64,000 nt of DNA from Mycobacterium sp. 155. Lineage in GTDB: Bacteria; Actinomycetota; Actinomycetes; Mycobacteriales; Mycobacteriaceae. The notes beneath the pieces were generated by a model, which saw nothing but the letters and a program-made list of their open reading frames with translations, was not told the DNA's origin and did no database searches. The stretch covers positions 682,001 through 746,000 of the forward strand of contig NZ_KB892705.1 of NCBI RefSeq assembly GCF_000373905.1. The letters run 5' to 3'. Positions 25,748-33,679 of the stretch are shown here, piece by piece (positions within the stretch are counted from its first letter, which is position 1; each line of letters begins with the position of its first letter). Both the position numbers and the translations under genes were made by a program.

Positions 25748-26995
25748 ATGCCTGTTCTGCCTGCACTCGCTCCCATCTCGACCCCGGTTGCCGTGCGCCG
25801 CCGGGTGCGTGCCCGCGACGTCGAGATCGCCCGGATGACGCGCTACCGCGGTGGCACCTACTCGCCGACGGTCGACACCGTGGTGTTCGCGGACGGGTCC
25901 ACCGCCCGCACGGACCTGATCAGGCTCAACCCCAACATCGACGCCTACTCGGTGGACTTCACCGGGGTGGCGCCCAGAACTCCGTCACGGTACCGGCCGG
26001 CGAGCTGGTCGGCGGTGCCCAGTCTGGCGACGCGGGCCCACGAGGCCGAGGTCGATTGGATCATCCGAAACTCGTTTCCGACTCTGGGCACGGCCGAGTT
26101 GAGTCGCCGACTGCGTGCGGCCGGGCAGCGACTCGGTGCGCATCTGGCTGAACACGAGGCGATCGCTGCCACTCAGGCCGCCATCTGGCACTTCACCAAC
26201 GGCCTGGATCTGGACACCCGGCCGTTGAACGTGCCTGTGGCGCAGTGGCGGGAATCCGGTGCGATCGTGTTCGAGTTTGACGGTGATCCCCAATTGGGTG
26301 GATACACCGTCGAATTGGCGGCCGATTCAGCCGTGTCGCTGTTCCTGCAGAAGTCGGCCGACGGGGTCGAGTGGCGCGACGTCGCCGCCTCGGGGCTCAA
26401 TATCGTTGCCGGGCAAGGCAGTTACCGCAGGGCCCTGGGTGTCGGCAGCACCACGGCGGCGACCCGCCCGGGCCGGCGTCACCAGGGTTACCGCTTCTAC
26501 CGTCTGCACATCGTCACCGACCCCGCCGCGACCATCGAGATCGGGTCAGTCACGTTCTGGCTCAACGGTTCTGGACGTTACCGGAACGCCGAACGCGTGG
26601 TGGCCCTGTACGAGTACCTGCTTGAGGGCGCCGCCGCCGCGCGCCGATCGACCGTGGTGCCCGCTTTGAATTCCGAGCGCGCAGTCTTCGAAGCCGGGGT
26701 GCTCGGGCCGTTCCGTCTGGATGCGACCGACGCTGCGGCACTATCTGTCTCGGCTGGAAGCGTCGTCGACGCCGACGGTGTCGCGATTGACGGGCCTATC
26801 ACCCCCGGCACCGACTTCTACCTGCGTCCGGGCCACGCTGCGGGGCGCATCACCCTGACTGCGAGCGTGCCGGCCGTCACCGACGGATTCGGCGGCAGGG
26901 TGATCACCGGTGTCGCCCACGACGACAGCCGGTTCACCCCCGTGGTGCTGGCGGTTCCGACGCCGACCGTCATCGAGTTCGAGATCACCTTCTGA
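25748..26995 (+). CDS. Cysteine-free TQXA (thioester domain)-like protein
   Basis: A 415-residue protein. The motif ATQAAIWHFTNG at about residues 140-151 is the TQXA signature of thioester-domain surface proteins. The place where these have the thioester cysteine (YC[IV]D) reads AYSVDFTG (about 67-74), with Ser instead. There is no cysteine anywhere, no signal peptide, no C-terminal anchor. The rest is beta-rich (GYTVELAADSAVSLFLQK, YRFYRLHIVTDPAATIEIGS, ending TVIEFEITF). It is preceded by a polycysteine leader ORF and divergent from the encapsulin operon, suggesting production under cysteine shortage. Function unknown. Confidence 0.78.
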   Translation: MPVLPALAPISTPVAVRRRVRARDVEIARMTRYRGGTYSPTVDTVVFADGSTARTDLIRLNPNIDAYSVDFTGVAPRTPSRYRPASWSAVPSLATRAHEAEVDWIIRNSFPTLGTAELSRRLRAAGQRLGAHLAEHEAIAATQAAIWHFTNGLDLDTRPLNVPVAQWRESGAIVFEFDGDPQLGGYTVELAADSAVSLFLQKSADGVEWRDVAASGLNIVAGQGSYRRALGVGSTTAATRPGRRHQGYRFYRLHIVTDPAATIEIGSVTFWLNGSGRYRNAERVVALYEYLLEGAAAARRSTVVPALNSERAVFEAGVLGPFRLDATDAAALSVSAGSVVDADGVAIDGPITPGTDFYLRPGHAAGRITLTASVPAVTDGFGGRVITGVAHDDSRFTPVVLAVPTPTVIEFEITF

Positions 26996-27011
26996 TCCAC
27001 GCCTGCGTGGA

Positions 27012-27953
27012 TCAGCGCCGCCGCGGCCCGGCGGATCGGCCACTGGCCACGGCTAGCAATGTCGACAGCGCTGCACGTGGTTTGGTGGCGGGACGCCACA
27101 CCGCGCGCAGCAGCCGGTGCAGGTCGATCCCACTGACCTCGACCTCCACCAGCCGTCCATCCCGGAGCTCGGCTGCCACCGCAAGCTCACTGAGCACCGC
27201 GGCGTGCGCGCCCGCGGCGACCATCACCTTCACCGCCGCGTTGCTGCCCAGGCTCACCGCCTCGGTGTGCGGGGCCAGTCCGATTCCGGCGAGGGCGTGT
27301 TCGACGGTGTCGCGCGTGCCGGCCCCCGGCTCCCGGATGACCAACTCGAGATCGGCCAGTTCGGCCGGCTGCAGTGGTCGCCGGCGACGCGTCAGCGGGT
27401 GACCCGGCGCCACCACCAGAGCGAGCCGATCAGATCGCAGCACCCGTACAGCCAGCCCCGCAGGCACGGTCGGGCCCTCCACGAAGCCCAGTTCTGCGTC
27501 GTGTCCCAGCACCGCCGAGATCACCGCGGCCGAGTTGCTCACCGTCAGGTGGATTGGCTCGTCGGCGTACTCGCGGGCCCGGGCCAGCCAGGTTGGCATC
27601 AGGAACTCGGCGATGGTCTGACTGCAGGCGACCTTCGCGGTGCGGTCGGCATGTAGTGCTGCCGCGCCGGTGAGCAGTGAGTCCATCGCGGTCACCACCG
27701 AACGAGCCCACTCGGTCACCGCAGCACCCGCCGCGGTGAGTTCGGCCCCGCGGGTGCGTCGGTCCAGCAACTCCAGTCCGAGTCGGTGCTCGAGATTGCG
27801 CAGTCGGGCCGACGCGCTGGGCTGGCTGATGCCTTGGCCCCTGGCAGCGGCTGAGATGGAACCGGTGTTGGCCACCGCGATCAGTAGCCGCAGCGCATCC
27901 ACCGCCGGTGCGGTAGCCGCCGCCGAGACCACCGCAGAATCGGTACTGTCCAT
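27012..27953 (-). CDS. LysR family transcriptional regulator
   Basis: A 313-residue LysR regulator. The N-terminal helix-turn-helix shows LRLLIAVANTGSISAAARGQ and GISQPSASARLRNLEHRLGL. The effector domain follows (LTVSNSAAVISAVLGHDAEL, LVVAPGHPLTRRRR). It is divergent from a YeiH-type transporter gene. This pairing is common, with the regulator resembling CysB/YeiE-type proteins. A small symmetric site lies between the two. It probably responds to a sulfur compound or oxyanion; that part is inference. Confidence 0.87.
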   Translation of the reverse strand: MDSTDSAVVSAAATAPAVDALRLLIAVANTGSISAAARGQGISQPSASARLRNLEHRLGLELLDRRTRGAELTAAGAAVTEWARSVVTAMDSLLTGAAALHADRTAKVACSQTIAEFLMPTWLARAREYADEPIHLTVSNSAAVISAVLGHDAELGFVEGPTVPAGLAVRVLRSDRLALVVAPGHPLTRRRRPLQPAELADLELVIREPGAGTRDTVEHALAGIGLAPHTEAVSLGSNAAVKVMVAAGAHAAVLSELAVAAELRDGRLVEVEVSGIDLHRLLRAVWRPATKPRAALSTLLAVASGRSAGPRRR

Positions 27954-27960
27954 AGACCAA

Positions 27961-27978
27961 GGCTATGGGTAGATAGCC
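27961..27978. promoter_or_regulatory. Small inverted repeat, probable LysR site
   Basis: GGCTAT and ATAGCC form a perfect 6-bp inverted repeat around six bases, starting seven bases upstream of the lysR ATG and before the yeiH start. It fits an autoregulatory LysR-type box in a divergent promoter. Confidence 0.4.
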
Positions 27979-28025
27979 AATCTGTGGGTACCGGCCGGCC
28001 GCGTCGGGCAGCACCGTATACAGAC

Positions 28026-29060
28026 GTGATTCCCAGCCTCACCCAACGCCGCCGGAAAAATACCGCCCTGCCCGGCGCCTGCCTGGCCCTCGCCGTCGCC
28101 GTCGCCGCCACCGTCATCGGAAAAGCCCTGCCGGTCTTGGGCGGTCCGGTGGCGGCGGTTCTGATCGGAGTGGTGCTGGCCACCTGGCTGAGGCCCGCAA
28201 AACGGTGGCCGAGGGTCTCACACGGCCTGCGGCTCACCGGCGGTCTGGCGCTGCAAACCGCGGTGGTTGTGCTCGGTACCCAGATCTCGCTGTCGCAGGC
28301 CTGGCAGGTCGGCGGGTCGGCGCTTCCGGTGATGGCCGCCACGCTGGCCGCGGCCTTCATCTGCGCCTGGTTGTTCGGCCGCTGGTTGGGGATCGACCAC
28401 GACCTGCGGACCCTGATCGGAGTGGGCACGGCGATCTGCGGCGCGTCGGCGATCGCCGCCGTCACCCCGGTGCTACGGCCGAAGCCCAGCGCCGTGGCGT
28501 ACGCGCTGAGCACCATCTTCCTGTTCAACATCGCAGCCGTGTTGACCTTCCCGATGGTCGGACACCTGCTGGGACTCGGACAGCAAGCCTTCGGCGTGTT
28601 CGCCGGTACCGCGGTCAACGACACCTCGTCGGTGGTCGCCGCCGCCACGGTCTACGGCGCTTCGGCCGCGCATACCGCCGTGGTGGTCAAACTGACCCGC
28701 TCGCTGGTGATCATTCCGGTGGTCATCGTGATCGGTGCGCTGGTTGCCCGGCGCGACGGTGACTCCTCAGGACACCGTCCCAAGGTGCGGCAGCTGGTGC
28801 CATGGTTCCTCATCGGCTTCGTGGCCCTGGCCGCGGTGAACTCCATCTGGCCGCTGCCGGCGGCGATCCGCGTTCCGGGTGCCGAGGTGGCCGGTCTGCT
28901 GATCACCTGGGCACTGGCCGCGATCGGGCTGTCGACTGACCTGGGTGCGCTGCGGCGTACTGGACCCAAGCCGTTGCTGCTGGGTGGGACGCTGTGGCTC
29001 GTCGTCGCCGCGACCAGCCTTGCGGTCCAGGCGCTCACCACCCCAAGCCTTCTCTCGTGA
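28026..29060 (+). CDS. YeiH/putative sulfate exporter family membrane protein
   Basis: About 344 residues with nine or ten transmembrane segments. Family landmarks are VLGTQISLSQAW, LIGVGTAICGASAIAAVTPV and VFAGTAVNDTSSVVAAATVY (around residues 110-220). These are the conserved loops of the YeiH/PSE family, which has been called a sulfate exporter, though the substrate is not firmly established. I start at the GTG at 28026; a GTG at 27984 is in frame and would add 14 residues. It sits between the encapsulin locus and the sulfate importer. Confidence 0.83.
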   Translation: MIPSLTQRRRKNTALPGACLALAVAVAATVIGKALPVLGGPVAAVLIGVVLATWLRPAKRWPRVSHGLRLTGGLALQTAVVVLGTQISLSQAWQVGGSALPVMAATLAAAFICAWLFGRWLGIDHDLRTLIGVGTAICGASAIAAVTPVLRPKPSAVAYALSTIFLFNIAAVLTFPMVGHLLGLGQQAFGVFAGTAVNDTSSVVAAATVYGASAAHTAVVVKLTRSLVIIPVVIVIGALVARRDGDSSGHRPKVRQLVPWFLIGFVALAAVNSIWPLPAAIRVPGAEVAGLLITWALAAIGLSTDLGALRRTGPKPLLLGGTLWLVVAATSLAVQALTTPSLLS

Positions 29061-29104
29061 CGCAAGGCGTGCTTAGAAAAGGCAGCTCTTGGGGGGTACC
29101 GGCC

Positions 29105-31120
29105 TCACATCGGCGCGTTGGCGGGTTGGAAGACCCCGGAGCTGTCGGACTCCTCTTCGGCGCGGATGACGTGCACCACCGCGTTGATGAGCGCCAGGTG
29201 GGTGAACGCTTGCGGGAAGTTGCCCAGGTGGCGCCCGGTGCGTGGCTCGATCTCCTCGGCATAGAGATGCAACGGGCTGGCGAACGACAGCAACCGCTCG
29301 CACAGATGCTTGGCCCGGCTGACCTCTCCGATTTCCACCAGCGCCGACACCAGCCAGAACGAGCAGATGGTGAACGTGCCCTCCTCGCCGGACAGTCCGT
29401 CGTCGGTCTCGTCGGTGCGGTAGCGCAGGACCAGCCCGTCCTCGGTGAGTTCGTCGGCGATGGCCAGCACAGTCGCCCGAACCCGGGGATCGTCGGACGG
29501 CAGGAACCGCGTCAACACCGCCAGCAGCAGCGACGCATCCAGCGCGTCGTCACCGTAGCGCTGGGTCAGCACCCCGCGCGAATCCACGCCGTGGGTCAAC
29601 ACGTCGGCCTTGATCTCCTCGGCGATCGCCCGCCACTGCTGGGCGTAGGACTTCTCGCCCTGTAGCTCGGCCAGTTTCGAACCGCGGTCAAGCGCCACCC
29701 AACACATGATCTTGCTGGAGGTGAAGTGCTGCGGTTCGCCGCGCACCTCCCAGATACCGCGGTCGGGTTCGCGCCAGTGTTTGATGGCTTCCTCGACCTG
29801 GTTCTTCAGCACCGGCCACAGCGCCTCGGGAATCTGCTCGCGCGACTTGGCGTGCAGATACACCGAATCCAGCATGGTGCCCCAGATGTCGTGCTGACGC
29901 TGGTTGTAGGCGCCGTTGCCGATACGCACCGGCCGGGCGCTGTCGTAACCGGACAGGTGATGCAGTTCTTCCTCGACCAGGCTGCGTTCCCCGCCGACGG
30001 CATACATCACCTGCAGGGGATGGTGTTCGCCGTTGTTGGCTCCGGATACGTCGGCGATGAACGAGAAGAAGTCGTCGGCCTCGCGGTCCAGTCCGAGTGT
30101 GTACAGGCCCCATAGCGCGAACGTCGAATCGCGGATCCAGGAGTAGCGGTAGTCCCAGTTGCGTTCGCCCTGGGGGGTTTCCGGCAGTGATGTGGTGGGC
30201 GCGGCCAACAGCGCGCCGGTGGGCGAGTAGGTCAGGCCCTTGAGGGTCAGCGCGCTGCGCTGCAAATAGGAGCGCCACGGATGGTCGGGGAAGTCGCCGA
30301 CATTGATCCACTGGCGCCACGACTCGCTGGTCTTCCACATCTTGTCGGCGGCCTCGTCGTAGGTCTGCGGAGCCGGATGCTTGGACCAGGACAGCGCGAC
30401 GAACACGTTGTCACCCTCGGTGAGCCGAGTGCGGGCGCGGGCCTCCCGGCCCTCCAGACCGATGCGTAGGTTCGTGGTGAGGCGCAGCGTGGGATGGGAA
30501 TCGGGGCTACGACTGGCTCGTGAGATTGCCTCGCCGTAACCGGGGCCCGAGTACTCCCAGGCCGCACTGACACGGTGGTAGTCGAAGGACGGCTCGCAGC
30601 TCAACACCATCTCGACCGTGCCGCTTACGCAGCGCACGGTGCGCAGCAGAATGTGTTCGGCGTCCCAGTCCATCGGGGTGCGCCGGTGGGTCCGCGACCG
30701 GGTGTCGATGTCGTGCCACGGGCCCATCACCAGCGCGTCGCGGACGATCACCCAGCCGGTATGGGTTTGCCAGGTGGTCTCAAGGATCAAGCTGCCGGGC
30801 AGGTAGCGCCGTGCCGCGGGTACGGTCACGCCGTACGGGCCGAGCCGGAAATGGCCGGCCGCGCGGTCGAGGATCGCGCCGAACACGCTGGGGGAATCGG
30901 GGCGCGGCACACACAGCCACTCAACCGAACCGGCCGACGAGATCAGGCAGGTGTTCTCGCAGTCCGACAGGAATGCGTAATCGGCGATCGGCGGGAACGG
31001 GTTCCGCAGCGCACTGCTCCCGGTGTACGGAACCGGTGCCGTGACGGTGAGCGGGGAGTCGGATTCCCGGGCATCCCGGGATGACACGCCGTCGGTGGAC
31101 TCGGTCTGTTGCAGAACCAT
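29105..31120 (-). CDS. Trehalase, glycoside hydrolase family 15
   Basis: A 671-residue glucoamylase-like protein: an N-terminal beta domain (PPIADYAFLSDCENTCLISS, then SVEWLCVPRPDSPSVFGAIL) and a C-terminal (alpha/alpha)6 barrel. The catalytic region includes GERNWDYRYSWIRDSTFALW (around residue 313) and, near the end, LHLYAEEIEPRTG. The orthologues in M. smegmatis and M. tuberculosis (Rv2402) were shown to be trehalases needing phosphate and magnesium. They split trehalose into two glucose molecules in the cytoplasm. The ATG at 31120 matches the conserved VLQQTES start. It has no obvious link to sulfur, yet it keeps its place here. Confidence 0.9.
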   Translation of the reverse strand: MVLQQTESTDGVSSRDARESDSPLTVTAPVPYTGSSALRNPFPPIADYAFLSDCENTCLISSAGSVEWLCVPRPDSPSVFGAILDRAAGHFRLGPYGVTVPAARRYLPGSLILETTWQTHTGWVIVRDALVMGPWHDIDTRSRTHRRTPMDWDAEHILLRTVRCVSGTVEMVLSCEPSFDYHRVSAAWEYSGPGYGEAISRASRSPDSHPTLRLTTNLRIGLEGREARARTRLTEGDNVFVALSWSKHPAPQTYDEAADKMWKTSESWRQWINVGDFPDHPWRSYLQRSALTLKGLTYSPTGALLAAPTTSLPETPQGERNWDYRYSWIRDSTFALWGLYTLGLDREADDFFSFIADVSGANNGEHHPLQVMYAVGGERSLVEEELHHLSGYDSARPVRIGNGAYNQRQHDIWGTMLDSVYLHAKSREQIPEALWPVLKNQVEEAIKHWREPDRGIWEVRGEPQHFTSSKIMCWVALDRGSKLAELQGEKSYAQQWRAIAEEIKADVLTHGVDSRGVLTQRYGDDALDASLLLAVLTRFLPSDDPRVRATVLAIADELTEDGLVLRYRTDETDDGLSGEEGTFTICSFWLVSALVEIGEVSRAKHLCERLLSFASPLHLYAEEIEPRTGRHLGNFPQAFTHLALINAVVHVIRAEEESDSSGVFQPANAPM

Positions 31121-31225
31121 CCGCACATCATTGACCGCCAGTACCTGCAACGTCTACCAGTTGGCGCATGTCGAACGTAACTGGTCGAGTCGGGTGAATT
31201 TGGGACCATCTCGTAGTGTGGCCGC

Positions 31226-31432
31226 ATGGGCGCACTCCTGAGTTGGTGGGACGGCGTCGAGCTGTGGTTGACCGGGTTGGGATTCGTGGCTCAGACGGCC
31301 GTGGTGATGCCCGTCGTGCTGGCTCTGGCGTACGGAATCGCGGTGTTGCTGGACAGTGCGCTGGGGCGGGGGATCAGCGGCTTACACCGCCTGCGCCGTG
31401 CCAAAGAGGACGATGAATTGGACACTCTATGA
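31226..31432 (+). CDS. Small membrane protein (Rv2401A-like)
   Basis: A 68-residue protein with one long hydrophobic segment (VAQTAVVMPVVLALAYGIAV, about residues 21-40) and a charged C-terminal tail (RRAKEDDELDTL). It is conserved next to the trehalase and sulfate transporter genes in mycobacteria. It is divergent from the trehalase gene. The stop overlaps the ATG of a second tiny hydrophobic ORF. Function unknown. Confidence 0.75.
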   Translation: MGALLSWWDGVELWLTGLGFVAQTAVVMPVVLALAYGIAVLLDSALGRGISGLHRLRRAKEDDELDTL

Positions 31433-31515
31433 ACGGTATGCCCCGATCGCGGGTGACGTTGGTGCTGGTTCTGCTCGTCGTGCTCGTCATCGTCACCTGG
31501 TTGCTGACCCACTGA
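31429..31515 (+). CDS. 28-residue hydrophobic peptide coupled to the preceding gene
   Basis: The ATG at 31429 overlaps the preceding stop by four bases (ATGA), the commonest coupling arrangement in this window. The product is a positively charged start (MNGMPRSR) followed by a single membrane-spanning stretch of Val, Leu and Ile, ending TWLLTH. It is short enough to be missed by gene finders. It may be a small partner of the 68-residue membrane protein. No family is known. Confidence 0.6.
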   Translation: MNGMPRSRVTLVLVLLVVLVIVTWLLTH

Positions 31516-31553
31516 CCTCGGTGCACTCGGCGAGCGCGTCCAGCGGATTCTGT

Positions 31554-31559
31554 TATTCT
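31554..31559 (+). promoter_or_regulatory. -10 element for the subI leader ORF
   Basis: TATTCT fits TANNNT and ends six bases before the ATG at 31566, predicting a leaderless transcript for the leader ORF and the sulfate-importer operon. Confidence 0.6.
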
Positions 31560-31565
31560 TCGCCT

Positions 31566-31658
31566 ATGCACACAGCGAACGGTGCGACAGAGGGCCATGT
31601 CTTGGCGCTCATCGCCGTGGGTTCTTGCGCTGTTGCTGATATCTGCTGTTGTCGCTGA
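31566..31658 (+). CDS. Leaderless polycysteine leader peptide upstream of subI
   Basis: A 30-codon ORF ending SCAVADICCCR, with a total of four Cys, three of them consecutive just before the last codon. It begins at the predicted transcription start. It corresponds to the cysteine-responsive attenuator ORF described in M. smegmatis ahead of the sulfate transporter. With enough cysteine the leader is translated through and the downstream ribosome binding site stays hidden. Stalling on the Cys codons frees it. Confidence 0.82.
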   Translation: MHTANGATEGHVLALIAVGSCAVADICCCR

Positions 31659-31714
31659 CTCCAACCTGTCCACGGTTTGGTGTCGGTAATGGCTGTCTTT
31701 GCCCGGATACTGAT

Positions 31715-31769
31715 CCTTCGCCTTGCCGCTGTGACGGACCCGTTCTGCCCGCCGTCTGCAAGGGAAAGG
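31715..31769 (+). promoter_or_regulatory. Hairpin sequestering the subI ribosome binding site
   Basis: CCTT (31715-31718) plus CCTTGC (31721-31726) can pair with GCAAGG (31758-31763) plus AAGG (31766-31769), giving ten base pairs around a two-by-two internal loop. The AAGG at 31766-31769 is the ribosome binding site six bases before the subI GTG. This is the structure expected for translational attenuation by the leader ORF. Confidence 0.6.
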
Positions 31770-31775
31770 CCCTCA

Positions 31776-32816
31776 GTGCTAGGTAACCGGCTCAACATCA
31801 AGAACGTCTGGCGCAGTGCTGCCGTACTGGCAACCACCGGAGCGCTGATCGTGGGCTGCGGTGGGGGCGCCAGCGATGTCGTGGGCGGTGACAAGACCGC
31901 CGGTGGCAAAAGCACGCTGACACTGGTCGCCTATGCCGTGCCGGAACCGGGCTGGAGCAAGATCATCCCCGCGTTCGCCGCGACCGATGAAGGCAAGGGC
32001 GTCGGGGTGACGCCGTCCTACGGCGCGTCGGGGGACCAGTCGCGGGCCGTGGTCGACGGCAAGCCGGCTGACATCGTCAATTTCTCCGTCGAACCGGACG
32101 TCACCCGGCTGGTCAAAGCGGGCAAGGTGGCCGACGACTGGAATACCGGCAACACCAAAGGCATCCCGTTCGGCTCGGTGGTGTCGCTGGTCGTCCGCAA
32201 GGGCAATCCGAAGGGCATCAAGGACTGGGACGATTTGCTGCAGCCGGGTCTTGAAGTGGTCACCCCGAGCCCGCTGAGCTCCGGCTCGGCCAAGTGGAAC
32301 CTGCTGGCGCCGTATGCGGCCAAGAGCAACGGCGGCAAGGACGCCGCAGCCGGTATCGACTTCGTCAACAAGCTGGTCACCGAACACGTCAAGACCCGGC
32401 CCGGCTCGGGTCGTGAGGCCAGTGACGTCTTCTTGCAGGGCACCGGTGACGTGCTGATCAGCTACGAGAACGAGGCCATCAACATCGAACGGCAGGGCAA
32501 AGATGTTGAGCACGTCAACCCGCCGCAGACCTTCAAGATTGAAAACCCCGTCGCGGTGGTCAAGACCAGCGCCCACGCCGAGCAGGCCAACGCGCTGAAG
32601 AACTTCCTCTACACCCCAGAGGGCCAGAAGCTGTGGGCCGAGGCCGGCTTCCGTCCGGTGGACCCGGCGGTGGCCGCAGAGTTCGCGAAGGACTTCCCGA
32701 CGCCGGAGAAACTCTGGACCATCGACGACCTAGGCGGCTGGGGCACGATCGACCCGGCCCTGTTCGACAAGGACAACGGATCGATCACCAAGATCTACAA
32801 GCAGGCGACCGGATGA
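31776..32816 (+). CDS. subI: Sulfate/thiosulfate-binding lipoprotein of ABC importer
   Basis: A 346-residue periplasmic-type binding lipoprotein. The signal peptide ends IVGC with lipidated Cys28. The mature part has the sulfate-binding protein features GASGDQSRAVVDGKPADIVN and DVFLQGTGDVLISYENEA. It captures sulfate outside the membrane for CysTWA. The GTG at 31776 is chosen because of AAAGG at a suitable distance; in-frame sequence upstream belongs to the attenuator. The stop overlaps the cysT ATG. Counterpart: Rv2400c. Confidence 0.93.
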   Translation: MLGNRLNIKNVWRSAAVLATTGALIVGCGGGASDVVGGDKTAGGKSTLTLVAYAVPEPGWSKIIPAFAATDEGKGVGVTPSYGASGDQSRAVVDGKPADIVNFSVEPDVTRLVKAGKVADDWNTGNTKGIPFGSVVSLVVRKGNPKGIKDWDDLLQPGLEVVTPSPLSSGSAKWNLLAPYAAKSNGGKDAAAGIDFVNKLVTEHVKTRPGSGREASDVFLQGTGDVLISYENEAINIERQGKDVEHVNPPQTFKIENPVAVVKTSAHAEQANALKNFLYTPEGQKLWAEAGFRPVDPAVAAEFAKDFPTPEKLWTIDDLGGWGTIDPALFDKDNGSITKIYKQATG

Positions 32817-33679
32817 CCGCTTCCGCCGAGACCGCTTCGGCGCCCGCGGCCACGCCGGGAGATCCCGCTCCCGGCATCCTCCGCGACCGCTACGGTACGA
32901 CTTCGCTACGGGTCGGTGCGGCATCGATCTGGCTGAGCGTCATCGTGCTGCTGCCGCTGGCCGCCATTGTGTGGCAGTCCGTCGGTGGCGGGTGGACGGC
33001 GTTCTGGCAGGCCGTAACCTCCAACGCGGCGCTGGAATCGTTCCGGGTCACGTTGTCCATCTCCGTCGTCGTCACGGTGATCAACCTCGTGTTCGGCTTG
33101 ATAGTGGCCTGGGTGCTCACGCGCGATGAGTTTCCGGGCAAGCGCATCGTCGACTCGGTGATCGACCTGCCCTTCGCGTTGCCCACCATCGTCGCCAGCC
33201 TGGTGATGTTGGCCCTGTACGGGCCGGCCAGCCCGGTTGGATTGCACCTGCAGCACACCAAATGGGGTGTAGGGGTGGCGCTGCTGTTCGTCACCCTGCC
33301 GTTCGTGGTCCGGTCGGTGCAGCCGGTGCTGCTCGAACTCGATCGCGAGACCGAGGAGGCCGCGGCGTCGCTGGGCGCAGGCAACCGGGTCATCTTCACC
33401 ACCGTGATCCTGCCGTCGCTGTTGCCGTCGCTGCTGTCCGGCGCCGGGCTGGCGTTCTCGCGGGCGATCGGTGAGTTCGGGTCGGTGGTGCTCATCGGTG
33501 GCGCCGTCCCGGGCGAGACCGAGGTGTCGTCGCAGTGGATCCGGACCCTCATCGAGAACGACGACCGTACCGGTGCCGCCGCGATTTCCATCGTGCTGCT
33601 GGTCATCTCCTTCCTCATCCTGTTGGTGCTGCGGACGGTGGGATCGCGCGCGGCCCGGCGGGAGGAGCTGTCGGCATGA
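32813..33679 (+). CDS. cysT: Sulfate ABC transporter permease CysT
   Basis: A 288-residue permease with six membrane segments. The signature coupling loop is EEAAASLGAGNRVIFTTVIL, and DLPFALPTIVASLVMLALYG is typical of CysT. It forms the membrane channel with CysW. It begins with an ATG overlapping the subI stop (ATGA), and its own stop overlaps cysW in the same way, so subunits are made in fixed ratio. Confidence 0.94.
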   Translation: MTASAETASAPAATPGDPAPGILRDRYGTTSLRVGAASIWLSVIVLLPLAAIVWQSVGGGWTAFWQAVTSNAALESFRVTLSISVVVTVINLVFGLIVAWVLTRDEFPGKRIVDSVIDLPFALPTIVASLVMLALYGPASPVGLHLQHTKWGVGVALLFVTLPFVVRSVQPVLLELDRETEEAAASLGAGNRVIFTTVILPSLLPSLLSGAGLAFSRAIGEFGSVVLIGGAVPGETEVSSQWIRTLIENDDRTGAAAISIVLLVISFLILLVLRTVGSRAARREELSA

